Assembly (NCBI GenBank): GCA_018826295.1
Contig: JAHJZX010000068.1
Location: forward strand, 62,001-126,000
Source: Gammaproteobacteria bacterium
Lineage (GTDB): Bacteria; Pseudomonadota; Gammaproteobacteria; Enterobacterales; Alteromonadaceae
DNA: 64,000 nt
Direction: 5' to 3'
Shown: piece by piece, positions 8,752 through 17,374 of the stretch
Numbering within the stretch: the first letter of the stretch is position 1
Layout: each line of letters begins with the position of its first letter
Notes under the pieces: model-generated
Seen by the model: only the letters and a program-made list of their open reading frames with translations
What the model was told of the DNA's origin: nothing
Database searches by the model: none
Position numbers and translations under genes: made by a program

Positions 8752-10662
8752 CGCAGCCAGGCTGGATTTATGTTGTTGTAAAAGCCGTTTGAGGTTGTGT
8801 TCTGCTTGAGGCTGGCCGGCATAGACGGCCAATTCGTAATGTTGTAACAGTTGCTGCAACATGGCGGCATGGTTGGGATAGCGCTTAGCAAGCTCATTTA
8901 AGCAAGCCGATACACTTTGAGCCGGTGCTTTGCTTTTTAGTGCCGGTTTAAGTGCTTTTAGCAGTAGTTGTTTGGCCGGTAGCGGTTTGCTTAAACGGCG
9001 ACGGTGTAGCAGCCACAAACCCATGCCCACCAGAAATAATACAACTATAGCTACCGCGCTATAAGCAATAAGCCGGATATGTTGGCGTAAAGTGCGCCAC
9101 AGATCTTGCTGGCTTCTGTCGTCGAATCCCAGTACCCAAACTGACCAATAATAGTCCAGATGCATAAGTTGTAAGCTGAGTAACTGCAGCACGGATGAGC
9201 GCTGCCAAAACGGTATTAACATATCGCGCTCGTCATCCGACAAGCTCATATCTAAACTTTGCAAAATACGCTCGGGTGCTACTGCTGCCGTCGGGTCAAA
9301 ATGTTGCCAATGGCCTTGTGAGTAATACTCAACCCAGGCGTGGGCCTCACGCTGGCGCACGGCCAGATAACCTTGCTGTGGGTGCCAGTCGCCGCCAAGG
9401 TAGCCGCCGACCACACGGGCTGGGATACCGGCATAGCGCAACAACACGGCAGTGGCCGAGGCATAGTGGCCGCAGAAACCGCTACGGGTCTGAAATAAAA
9501 ACTGATCTATGCTGTCACGCCCAAGTGGGGGTGGCGTGAGGCTGTAGTAAAAATCCTGCTGATTAAAAAATGCCGCCAGTGCGGCAATAAACTGTTCGGT
9601 ATCGGTATGCTGCTGGCGCAAAGCGGCCGCGAACTCGCTGGTTTTGGGGTTGCCGGCGGCTAATTGCAGATTCATATCACGCTCACGTTCTGATTGCAGT
9701 GGTAGTGGCGCCAGCGCACTTTCTATGCTGTAGCTAAAGCGTTGGCTAACGACTTTGTCGGCTACTATCAGGCCGCCGCTGCCAATTTTAACACCCTGGC
9801 TGCTGCTATATGGCATGCCAAGGGCGAACAGGTTACGTTGCTGATTGGCTTCGGCGATAATGCGATAGCCTGCTGTAGCACTGTCTGGCGCGGTGGTAGG
9901 GGGGGCAACCGCCTGCTGCCGGCGCTGTGGATGCACCTGCCAGGTTCGCCCGTCAAAGTGTTCGTACAGATAACTGCGCCAATATAACTGTTGCCGCTCG
10001 GGCAGAGTACCGCTGAATTCTGCCCGGAACGCTAAACGATCGTCTTGCACCAGCTGTTCGATAGAGCCTGGATCCAGGCTGTCGGACAGACCGGTGCTGG
10101 CAATTTTAGCATTGGGGATTTGCCAGAAAGGAGGTAGCCGCGGAAACAACAGAAACATACCCAGCCACAATGGCAGAATTATCAGCACGGCGCGCCCGGT
10201 AAGGGTAAAATTAAGCCTGGCGCCGGCTGGCGCAAACAACTTGTAATGACTGTAACAGTTTGCGCCAAACAACAGCATAATGATTAAAGCCAACAACATG
10301 TCCTGATGCAAAATAAAACAACTGGCGATCAAAAAGTATTGCACCCAGACTAATTGCCGCGCCTCATGCAGATGACGCATGGCAAATAAGCGTAAAATTG
10401 CCGACAACAATAAAATTTGCAGCATAAAATGCAATACGCCGGCCTGGCGCATATTCAGCAGCAAGGCCAGAGTAAGGAGTGCTGCGACGATATTGGCCAG
10501 TTTTAAACTGGCAGCAGACCTTTTTTGCAACACCGCCGTTGCCGAATACAACAGTAGTAAGGCGTAGATGGCAATAATCCACCAGGCAAACGCTTCCTGC
10601 AGTAAGATCAGCAACGCTAGCTGTAATACAGCCCAAAGCAGCAGATTAGCTGAGGTCAACAT
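8725..10662 (-). CDS. Membrane-anchored transglutaminase-like protein (TgpA family)
   Basis: A 645-residue inner-membrane protein with a DUF3488-type block of N-terminal transmembrane helices (residues 1-175), a periplasmic transglutaminase-like domain and one further helix near 525-547. The papain-like triad is visible: Cys397 in RSGFCGHYAS, His441 in EAHAWVEY and Asp456 in HFDPTAA. It matches the TgpA family, where transglutaminase activity has been shown for the Pseudomonas aeruginosa protein. It is the last gene of a MoxR-DUF58-TgpA operon: its start overlaps the DUF58 gene by seven bases, and its 3' end overlaps the convergent TIGR02647 gene. The physiological substrate is unknown; an envelope function is likely. 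Confidence 0.88.
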   Translation of the reverse strand: MLTSANLLLWAVLQLALLILLQEAFAWWIIAIYALLLLYSATAVLQKRSAASLKLANIVAALLTLALLLNMRQAGVLHFMLQILLLSAILRLFAMRHLHEARQLVWVQYFLIASCFILHQDMLLALIIMLLFGANCYSHYKLFAPAGARLNFTLTGRAVLIILPLWLGMFLLFPRLPPFWQIPNAKIASTGLSDSLDPGSIEQLVQDDRLAFRAEFSGTLPERQQLYWRSYLYEHFDGRTWQVHPQRRQQAVAPPTTAPDSATAGYRIIAEANQQRNLFALGMPYSSSQGVKIGSGGLIVADKVVSQRFSYSIESALAPLPLQSERERDMNLQLAAGNPKTSEFAAALRQQHTDTEQFIAALAAFFNQQDFYYSLTPPPLGRDSIDQFLFQTRSGFCGHYASATAVLLRYAGIPARVVGGYLGGDWHPQQGYLAVRQREAHAWVEYYSQGHWQHFDPTAAVAPERILQSLDMSLSDDERDMLIPFWQRSSVLQLLSLQLMHLDYYWSVWVLGFDDRSQQDLWRTLRQHIRLIAYSAVAIVVLFLVGMGLWLLHRRRLSKPLPAKQLLLKALKPALKSKAPAQSVSACLNELAKRYPNHAAMLQQLLQHYELAVYAGQPQAEHNLKRLLQQHKSSLAALNRAIKNT

Positions 10663-11612
10663 AATGCCAGCTCTTGTAAACAGCGTTGCAAATGGGCCGG
10701 GCCGTTTGACTGCGCAATGGTCTTGCCGGCTATCTTTAAACCGTAGCGATTTCCGTTTTGTTCTAATACCAGCAATTGCTGGCAGGCAATGCTCAGTGCA
10801 CGCTCAAGCGCATCACCGCTGACAGCTGGAACCTCTACCCAGTCTGGTTCTGCTTCAGGGCTGTGCTGTTGCAGGCGGATCACCGGATTGAAGGGATCTC
10901 TGGCCAGTCTTTTCCACAACAGATAACGTAAGCTATCACCACTGCGATAAGGTGCCAGGCTATCAACAGAAGGAGCTGTAGTCTTGTGTTCGGCTGTGCT
11001 GTTGTTGTCGTCTCTGCTGAACTGTTGCTGCTGGCCGGCAATGGGGGTTGGATATGCCCAGTATTGCTGCTGTAAAGAGATATAGCTCCAACTGCGCCAT
11101 AAACCAAACGGGTAGCTACTGCTAATTTTCAGCCGTGGCAAAGGATAACAGCCGCGAACAGACTGCTGTATTGTCAGGGCTGCGGTATCAACTTGTTGCT
11201 CAAGTGTCAGCGCATCCTGATCGATAAAGTTAAGCTGAAGCATAAAGTGGCTTTTAGCAGAACTCAGTGCAATAGTAGCGATACCCGGTGCATCGCAGAA
11301 AAATTCAGCTGCTCGGGGGCATTGCAGGGTTAAACCACTCATATTTTGGTACGTTAGCACAATACATAATAAAAACAGGCTGAGCATCAGATAGCTGAGC
11401 AGCAATATCAGGTTGTTCTGGTAATTAGTACCCAGTAAATATAACAAAGCTGTCAGTAGCATAAACCAGCAGCCATAACGGCTTGGTAGTATAAAAATCA
11501 GCTTTTGTGTCAGCACTACTTTGTCGGCAGCAGGCTGGCGCTTGTCCAGATAATGGCTTATCCAGCGCCAGTATCGTTGGTACAGATAACGGCGCAAGCT
11601 TAGAGTGGACAT
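10656..11612 (-). CDS. DUF58 domain protein
   Basis: A 318-residue membrane-associated protein. Two hydrophobic segments lie near residues 47-85 (FMLLTALLYLLGTNYQNN, then LILLLSYLMLSLFLLCIVL). The DUF58 core is recognised by LAPYRSGDSLRYLLWKRLAR near residues 219-238, a variant of the usual YxxGDxxRxIxWKxxAR motif. DUF58 proteins sit next to MoxR ATPases and transglutaminases in many bacteria and contain a degenerate von Willebrand A-like fold; their biochemical role is unclear. The gene overlaps the MoxR gene by 13 bases and the transglutaminase gene by seven, indicating translational coupling. Confidence 0.85.
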   Translation of the reverse strand: MSTLSLRRYLYQRYWRWISHYLDKRQPAADKVVLTQKLIFILPSRYGCWFMLLTALLYLLGTNYQNNLILLLSYLMLSLFLLCIVLTYQNMSGLTLQCPRAAEFFCDAPGIATIALSSAKSHFMLQLNFIDQDALTLEQQVDTAALTIQQSVRGCYPLPRLKISSSYPFGLWRSWSYISLQQQYWAYPTPIAGQQQQFSRDDNNSTAEHKTTAPSVDSLAPYRSGDSLRYLLWKRLARDPFNPVIRLQQHSPEAEPDWVEVPAVSGDALERALSIACQQLLVLEQNGNRYGLKIAGKTIAQSNGPAHLQRCLQELALC

Positions 11613-12514
11613 GGTGTTTGTTGTAGCAGCATCGCACTTAACTTACATTCACGGGCATTGGAAGTAGGATCCAGCCGGTGCTCTGCCACAAAGGGAAATA
11701 CTGTTTTAACATCCTCAGCACTAACATAATCACGGCCGTTTATCAGGGCGTAGGCTTTGGCTGCGCGTAGCACGGCTTTTGACGCCCGTGGCGATAATGG
11801 CAGCATATCGCGGCGATGCCTGCTGCTGCTTACCAGCGATAACAAATAATCAATCAAGGCATCACTGGTGTTAATCTTGTCTACCGCCAGCTGCAAAGTA
11901 TTTAATTGCTCCGGGCTCAGTTGGGCGCTAAGCAGGTTTAGTCTTGAGCTGCGGTTATCGCTGCGTAATAACTCATGTTCGGCTTCACGTTCAGGAAAGC
12001 CTAACGATAAGCGAAACATAAAACGGTCTAGCTGAGATTCTGGTAAAGCTGAAGTACCGGCGTGGAACAGCGGGTTTTGCGTGGCAATAACAAAAAAGGG
12101 AGAGGGCAATGGCCGGGTTTCGCCATCTACCGACACCTGCCGCTCCTCCATCGCTTCAAGCAGTGCGCTTTGTGTCTTTGGACTGGCGCGGTTAATTTCG
12201 TCGGCCAACAGCACCTGGCTGAATATTGGCCCGGGTTGAAAACGAAACTGCTGCGAACGGCTATCATAAATGCTCAGGCCAACTAAGTCGCCCGGCAGTA
12301 AGTCACTGGTAAACTGCACTCGGCGATAGCTTAAGCCAAGACTATTGGCCAAAGCATGTGCCAAAGTGGTTTTACCCATACCAGGCAAGTCTTCCAGTAG
12401 CAGGTGGCCTTCGGCTAACAGACAGCACAGTGCCAATCTGATTTGACTACTTTTGCCCAGAATAACCTGATTCAGACTTTGCTCTACCTGATGGAGTTGT
12501 GCTAACACTGACAA
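11600..12514 (-). CDS. MoxR-family AAA+ ATPase
   Basis: A 304-residue cytoplasmic ATPase, probably a chaperone-like factor acting on the membrane proteins encoded after it. The Walker A motif is LPGMGKTTLAHA near residues 43-54, Walker B is VLLADEINRASPKTQ near 105-119, and sensor 1 is FFVIATQNP near 144-152. The lid domain ends with SPRASKAVLRAAKAYA and a final HRLDPTSN element typical of the MRP subgroup. It is the first gene of the leftward operon and overlaps the DUF58 gene by 13 bases. No VWA-domain partner is encoded nearby. Confidence 0.92.
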   Translation of the reverse strand: MSVLAQLHQVEQSLNQVILGKSSQIRLALCCLLAEGHLLLEDLPGMGKTTLAHALANSLGLSYRRVQFTSDLLPGDLVGLSIYDSRSQQFRFQPGPIFSQVLLADEINRASPKTQSALLEAMEERQVSVDGETRPLPSPFFVIATQNPLFHAGTSALPESQLDRFMFRLSLGFPEREAEHELLRSDNRSSRLNLLSAQLSPEQLNTLQLAVDKINTSDALIDYLLSLVSSSRHRRDMLPLSPRASKAVLRAAKAYALINGRDYVSAEDVKTVFPFVAEHRLDPTSNARECKLSAMLLQQTPCPL

Positions 12515-12581
12515 TCCTCGTGCAACTGCTTTATTTTGCTATTACGCAGTATAGTACTTGTCAGATGCCAATCTGCAAACA

Positions 12582-12606
12582 TAAAAAGGCGGCCGAAGCC
12601 GCCTTG
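12582..12606 (-). terminator. Rho-independent terminator after the S8 protease gene
   Basis: Read on the minus strand, AAGGCGGC pairs with GCCGCCTT around a TTCG tetraloop and is followed by TTTAT. It lies 33 bases past the protease stop. Confidence 0.85.
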
Positions 12607-12638
12607 TCAGGCATTACTGGTATCAGAAATTACTGATA

Positions 12639-15116
12639 TCAGAAGTTAACGGTTAAATCTGCTGAGCAGGAGTCAGTACCTGCCAGGCATATTTTATAGG
12701 TTACCGTTGCAGCCTGCGAATTAAAGCGATCACGATAGCGGCCATTGGCGCTGGTGGTATCGATTAATTGACTGTCGCGGTAAATATCAACCGAGTCTGC
12801 TGTTCCGGTCCAGCGCAGGTCAACGATAGTTGAACCGGTGCGGGTACGGATTGAACGATGTAACGTTAATGATAAATCGCTGTCAGCTTCGCTAACGCTA
12901 ACCGATTTAGTTACTGTGTGGCTTAGGCCGGTAACGTCGGTGGCGGTTAGGCTAACGTTGTAGCTACCTGCGGCTGCATAGCTGTGCGTAACGTTGGCAT
13001 CATTTGAACTGGTGCCGTCACCAAAATCCCAGCTCAGGCTCTGAATATCATTGTTTGCATCAGTTGACATGTCGGTGAAGCTGGCAGTTAAACCCGAAAC
13101 CGTGAAGCTAAAGTCGGCAACCGGAGCCACCGGATCTGGCCCGGTATCACCGTCGGTCAGGGCTGTGATGGTCAGATCCCAGCTATTTAAAGTACCAGTG
13201 TCAAGGCCTGCATTGTCAGATACCAATAAGGTCCAGTCACCCTGCATAGCTTCGCCGTTAAAGGCAGATGTTTGCCAGTTTTGTATCAGATCGTCCTGAT
13301 CAGCGCCGCTACGATTGTGCAGTGTATGCTCAGTGCCTTCTGGTGAGCGCAGTTTTACCAGTAAGTCACCTTGCCAGGTGTGAGTAATGTTTACCCCCAC
13401 ATTGGTGCCAAACACAAAGCCGGCTTGCGGCACAGTAATCACGCTGCTGATCCCCTCAGCATTATTGTCCGGGATTGCTACCGGCGTGGTATTGTCATAC
13501 TCATAGTCCTGCAGGCCTTGTGGCAGAACGCTCAGGCTGGCATTAACCGATTTGACCAATTCGCCAGTGGCTACATCGGTACCAGTAACGGTGAATTGGT
13601 AGTTGCCCCATGGTGTGTCGGCAGCAGTAGTGACATCTAATGTTACAGCTTGTCCTGGCTGGCCGCTGCTGGCAGATAAGCTGACGCCGGCTAATGCTGG
13701 CTGAACATCAACACTTAATGCGACATCGCCCATCCAGTCGGAAACATTACCGATATCCAACGTATATTGCGCGCTGTCGCCCGCGGTAATTTGTTGGGTT
13801 CTTGGTGTTAGCGACAGTTTAAATGTTGGGGTAGGATCGGCTTCGTCCAGCGCATTTACCAGGTTTAGTCGTTTACCTGATACAGTTTTACCTTCCAGCG
13901 CCGGCAATGCATCACCGGAATCCATCAGTATGGCTTTCATTTCTGCCGGAGTCAGATCCGGGTTAACAGACCACAGCAATGCTGCGGCGCCGGCTGCATG
14001 TGGTGATGCCATTGAGGTGCCGGAATAACTGGCATAACCACCACCTGGTATTGTTGATAAGATAGCGGAACCTGGCGCACCTAAATCAACAGAGGTTGCA
14101 CCGTAGTTTGAAAATCCTGACATGGCATCATTACGGTCAGTAGAGGCCACTGACACTATGACGTCCAGATCATAGGCTGCCGGATACATAGGGGTAGAAT
14201 CAGCATTGCCACCATCGTTACCGGAGGCGGCAATAAACAATATGCCAGCATCGCCTGCAGATTCTATCGCTGCTTTTAAGGTTTCTGAGAAACCACCGCC
14301 GCCCCAGGAGTTGTTGGTCGCTTTAATATCAACACCATGGTTGACTTTCAGGTCTGTAAAGTAGTTGATACACTCAATGGCACCGGCTGTGCTGCCACCA
14401 CTTGGGCCTAAAAACTGACACGGTAGCAGCGTAACGTTCCAGTTAACGCCGACAACACCGGTGCCGTTGTTACCAGAAGCACCTATAGTGCCGGCAACAT
14501 GGGTACCATGGCTATCGCTATCCATTGGGTCCAGTTCAGCGTTTAAGGTCGAGTAGCCGTAAGTGCTACCAGGCAATGAACCCGGATTAACCCAGCGGTT
14601 ATCAATCAGATCAGGATGGTTGTAATCCATACCGGTATCAATAATACCGATAATAATGTCCTGGCTACCAGTGGTAATATCCCAGGCATCGACCGCTTTG
14701 ATGTCTGCACCGGCAGTACCACCTGACTGACCAGTATTGTGTAAACCCCATAAATCGCCGAAACGTGGATCATCTGGCGTGGCCAGCGCTTTTAACGGAA
14801 AGTCCGGCTCAGCAATTTCAATGGCCGGATGTAAAGTCAGCTTTTTAATCAGTTTGTCTCTGTCAGCACCTTTGGGTAACGTTACTTTGACAATTCTGCC
14901 ATCGGCAACATAACGTAGCTTCATATCACGGCCGTTGTCATCCAGTTGGCGTAAGCTGGCACCGCTACCTTTAACCGCGTCAATACGTTCTTGTTTGCCA
15001 ACTCCCGGCTTAAACATTACCAATATTGCGTCTTCTCCCGGAACAGCTGCAGCAACTGCTGAAACTGAAGCAAGGCTTGCCGCTATGGCAAGAGCGATAA
15101 GATTTTTTCTCATCAT
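12639..15116 (-). CDS. Secreted subtilisin-like (S8) serine protease with P and PKD domains
   Basis: An 825-residue exported protease. After a signal peptide (residues 1-24, ending AAA before VPGED) comes an inhibitor-like propeptide, then the S8 catalytic domain. The triad is Asp160 (IIGIIDTGMD), His203 (DSHGTHVAG) and Ser368 (GTSMASPHAAG), with the oxyanion Asn300 in AASGNDGG. Downstream are a beta domain (about 433-530), a proprotein-convertase P domain (537-653), a PKD domain (665-742, with SWDFGDGTSS) and a C-terminal fibronectin-like domain (748-825) with two Cys. This is the usual build of extracellular proteases of marine gammaproteobacteria. It starts at ATGATG, so the start may be three bases later. 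It is divergent from the curli genes with 283 bases between; a functional link is possible but unproven. Confidence 0.93.
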   Translation of the reverse strand: MMRKNLIALAIAASLASVSAVAAAVPGEDAILVMFKPGVGKQERIDAVKGSGASLRQLDDNGRDMKLRYVADGRIVKVTLPKGADRDKLIKKLTLHPAIEIAEPDFPLKALATPDDPRFGDLWGLHNTGQSGGTAGADIKAVDAWDITTGSQDIIIGIIDTGMDYNHPDLIDNRWVNPGSLPGSTYGYSTLNAELDPMDSDSHGTHVAGTIGASGNNGTGVVGVNWNVTLLPCQFLGPSGGSTAGAIECINYFTDLKVNHGVDIKATNNSWGGGGFSETLKAAIESAGDAGILFIAASGNDGGNADSTPMYPAAYDLDVIVSVASTDRNDAMSGFSNYGATSVDLGAPGSAILSTIPGGGYASYSGTSMASPHAAGAAALLWSVNPDLTPAEMKAILMDSGDALPALEGKTVSGKRLNLVNALDEADPTPTFKLSLTPRTQQITAGDSAQYTLDIGNVSDWMGDVALSVDVQPALAGVSLSASSGQPGQAVTLDVTTAADTPWGNYQFTVTGTDVATGELVKSVNASLSVLPQGLQDYEYDNTTPVAIPDNNAEGISSVITVPQAGFVFGTNVGVNITHTWQGDLLVKLRSPEGTEHTLHNRSGADQDDLIQNWQTSAFNGEAMQGDWTLLVSDNAGLDTGTLNSWDLTITALTDGDTGPDPVAPVADFSFTVSGLTASFTDMSTDANNDIQSLSWDFGDGTSSNDANVTHSYAAAGSYNVSLTATDVTGLSHTVTKSVSVSEADSDLSLTLHRSIRTRTGSTIVDLRWTGTADSVDIYRDSQLIDTTSANGRYRDRFNSQAATVTYKICLAGTDSCSADLTVNF

Positions 15117-15399
15117 AGTTATTATCCATTTTAATTAAGTGTTAAACATATGTTCCAAGTGTTGCGCAATAATGGATAGCACGTGCTGAGTCATTGTTTA
15201 AACGTTTTTGTAAAAATAACCCAAAAGTATTAGTCATATAGGGTGGGTAAATGTAAATTGTATTCGCTATCTGTTTGATATATAGCCTTATAATAATTGG
15301 CAATGTGTTAAGTCATTGTGAAAAAATAGGCGTTTATTCCTATTGCAGCTTTTGAACAGTGCTTTAGCCTAGGTCTGTAAATTAAGTGCGGGGTTAAAC

Positions 15400-15801
15400 G
15401 TGAATAAGATGTTGAAGTTGTCTGCAGTGGTGCTGTTTGCGCTGACAAGCTATCAGGTAAAAGCGGATGTATCGCTACAGTTTACTTCATTACTAGAACG
15501 CCACGCGCTGGCAAATGGGGTTGATATAGCCCAATTTGGCGATTTAAACGTTGCAGATGTTACTCAGACAGGACAGGGACACTACGCTGTGTTGTTACAA
15601 CAAGGCGTACTGAACCAAATTCTGTTGCAACAAACGGGGAGCGGAAACAGCGCGCAAATTAACCAATATGGCAGCAATAATTCTGCTCTGGTTGTTCAAC
15701 ATGGTGAAAACAACCAGATCCAGATTGAGCAGTGGGGTAACCGGCATTTTTCGATCGAGCAGTCCGGCGTCGGTGAAGCCATTTCTATAGTCCAGTACTA
15801 A
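15400..15801 (+). CDS. csgB: CsgB-like minor curlin subunit
   Basis: A 133-residue exported protein, signal peptide about 1-22 (ending YQVKA before DVSLQF). The mature part carries curlin strands with the Gln/Asn ladder: ADVTQTGQGHYAVLLQQG, then LNQILLQQTGSGNSAQINQ and further repeats ending ISIVQY, about four to five in all. In curli, CsgB anchors to the cell surface and nucleates CsgA polymerisation. It is called CsgB rather than CsgA because it is short, comes first and precedes a much larger curlin gene, as in csgBA operons. The start is GTG at 15400; an in-frame ATG nine bases later is an alternative. The 283-base upstream gap holds no site I could assign with confidence. Confidence 0.82.
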   Translation: MNKMLKLSAVVLFALTSYQVKADVSLQFTSLLERHALANGVDIAQFGDLNVADVTQTGQGHYAVLLQQGVLNQILLQQTGSGNSAQINQYGSNNSALVVQHGENNQIQIEQWGNRHFSIEQSGVGEAISIVQY

Positions 15802-15851
15802 TAGATAGTTCAGTACTAATGAAATACTAATAATAAGTTAGGGAGAATGTG

Positions 15852-17330
15852 ATGAAACTGAGTTTTCCACGTAAACATATGTTGGGGTTAGCTATAGCGC
15901 TAGTTGTCAGTGGTCAGGCAATGGCTACCGGTAATGAAGCAATTATTAATCAGACATCAACTTCTGTGGCTGAAGGTAACACCGCTGAAGTAACACAGAC
16001 AGGCGATATTAACCTGGCCGTTGCTGAGCAAAATGGTGCCTTAAATACCACAGCTATCAGCCAGACTGGTGTATGGAATGAGGCCTATACCCTAAGTTCA
16101 GGTGATGATAACCAGATACGCATTGAGCAAACAGACGACTGGCATATCAGTACCGTAGAAATTGCCGGGCAGGAAAATACTGCTACTGCAACACAAAGCG
16201 GTTTTTTTAACCAGGCTCAAGTGTTAGTTGACGGCAATGCCAATGATGCCGCTGTAGCTCAGGCTGGCGACCTTAATGAAGCCATCGTTACTTTAACCGG
16301 TAACGCTAACCTGGCAGAAATCGAACAAAATGGCGACAGCAACTGGGCAAATGCCGGTTTTGTTGGCGATGAAAATGAATTAAGCGTGCTGCAAGAAGGC
16401 AATAGCAACGAAGCTGGCATGTTTAATCTTAGCGGCAATGCCAATATCTTCGCGTCTGAACAATACGGCGATGGCAACGTCGGTGGTATTGTTGGTGTAC
16501 AGGGCGACAATAATGACATCGCGATACTTCAGGATGGCAATGCTAACGTATTTATTGCCTTTGACGTCAATGGTAACAATAACCTGGTTGATGTCTTTCA
16601 GCGTGGTGACGGTAACGAATTTTTGCTCGACCCGCTGGCTGGCAATGACAACGTGGTGGCAATCGATCAACGTGGTAACGGTAATGTGATTGAAGCGCCA
16701 CTGGGTTTGGTTGGTAACGATAACCAGATTGATGTCTGGCAAAACGGTGACGGCAACAGTGCTTTCTTTGCTACTGTTGGTGATGGTCACAATGTTGAAA
16801 TCCACCAGCATGGCAACGGCAATATCAATGAAATGGTATTGGTTGGGGCAAATAACATCGGTAACATTTACAGTAATGGCGATAACAATATTGCCGGTAT
16901 CGGCCTGAATGGCACCGGTAACCTGGCTGAAATTCGTCAGATGGGCGATGATAACTTTGCCGTAGTTGATGTTATCGGTGATGATAACACCTTTGATATT
17001 GAACAAAGCGGTGTAGAGAACACCACACTCTTTACCAGTGAGATGGCTGTGTCTGCAAACAGCGCCACAGTTAAGCAGGACGGAGGTATTAATCTGGTAG
17101 ATATTTTACTGGCCGGCAATGCTAATAGTATTGATATTTTGCAATCTGGCAGCGGCAACTGGGTAGCTGGCGATAGTGGCTATTTTGCCGTAACCGGTGA
17201 TAATGGTTTACTGAACGTAACCCAGCAGGGCAATGACAACCTGGTATTAGGCAGCCAGGGTGGCAACAGCAACCTGATGTCAGTAACCCAGGTAGGTGAT
17301 TTTAATACCGCTATTGTGGTACAAAACTAA
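15852..17330 (+). CDS. csgA: CsgA-like major curlin, unusually long
   Basis: A 492-residue exported amyloid subunit, three times the length of E. coli CsgA (151 residues). The ATG at 15852 is chosen over the GTG at 15849 because GGGAGA (15841-15846) is better spaced for it. The signal peptide is about 1-25 (ending GQAMA). The rest is about 20 curlin repeats of 22-23 residues with the turn motif Q-x-G-x-x-N. The first repeats have Gln on both strands (VTQTGDIN, AEQNGALN, ISQTGVWN). In the centre only the first strand keeps the Gln (ILQDGNAN, VFQRGDGN, IDQRGNGN), while the second strand ends in G-x-x-N without it. The sequence is rich in Asn, Asp and Gly and poor in Lys/Arg. Export would use CsgG with CsgE and CsgF from the genes downstream. 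Confidence 0.85.
   Translation: MKLSFPRKHMLGLAIALVVSGQAMATGNEAIINQTSTSVAEGNTAEVTQTGDINLAVAEQNGALNTTAISQTGVWNEAYTLSSGDDNQIRIEQTDDWHISTVEIAGQENTATATQSGFFNQAQVLVDGNANDAAVAQAGDLNEAIVTLTGNANLAEIEQNGDSNWANAGFVGDENELSVLQEGNSNEAGMFNLSGNANIFASEQYGDGNVGGIVGVQGDNNDIAILQDGNANVFIAFDVNGNNNLVDVFQRGDGNEFLLDPLAGNDNVVAIDQRGNGNVIEAPLGLVGNDNQIDVWQNGDGNSAFFATVGDGHNVEIHQHGNGNINEMVLVGANNIGNIYSNGDNNIAGIGLNGTGNLAEIRQMGDDNFAVVDVIGDDNTFDIEQSGVENTTLFTSEMAVSANSATVKQDGGINLVDILLAGNANSIDILQSGSGNWVAGDSGYFAVTGDNGLLNVTQQGNDNLVLGSQGGNSNLMSVTQVGDFNTAIVVQN
15927..17327 (+). repeat. Array of about 20 curlin repeats within csgA
   Basis: Coding repeat with a period of about 66-69 bases (22-23 codons). Each unit encodes a strand ending Q-x-G-x-x-N and a second strand ending G-x-x-N; GGCAAT/GGTAAC-type codon pairs recur at the turns. 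The units are diverged, so this is a protein repeat and not a recent DNA tandem duplication. Confidence 0.8.
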
Positions 17331-17340
17331 GTTGTAGTAG

Positions 17341-17360
17341 GGCGGCGCAAGCCGCCTTTA
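17341..17360 (+). terminator. Hairpin between csgA and csgE (possible attenuator)
   Basis: GGCGGC pairs with GCCGCC around a GCAA loop, followed by only TTTA. It begins 11 bases after the csgA stop and ends about 15 bases before csgE. The short T-tract suggests partial termination or 3' protection of csgBA mRNA, which would make more subunit than secretion factor. Confidence 0.5.
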
Positions 17361-17374
17361 CCTTGTAGAACAAA

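Noticed and set aside
9195-9539. A 114-codon plus-strand open frame
   Set aside because: It lies wholly inside the transglutaminase domain on the opposite strand, whose catalytic motifs are intact, and its sequence is Arg/Ser-rich without family resemblance.
16380-17006. A 208-codon open frame on the minus strand inside csgA
   Set aside because: It mirrors the Gly/Asn-rich codon repeats of csgA in another frame, has a repetitive Ile/Val/Asn composition, and has no ribosome binding site.
15927-17327. CRISPR-like periodic repeats
   Set aside because: The period follows 22-23 codons of a long open frame, the units are diverged, and there are no unique spacers or cas genes.
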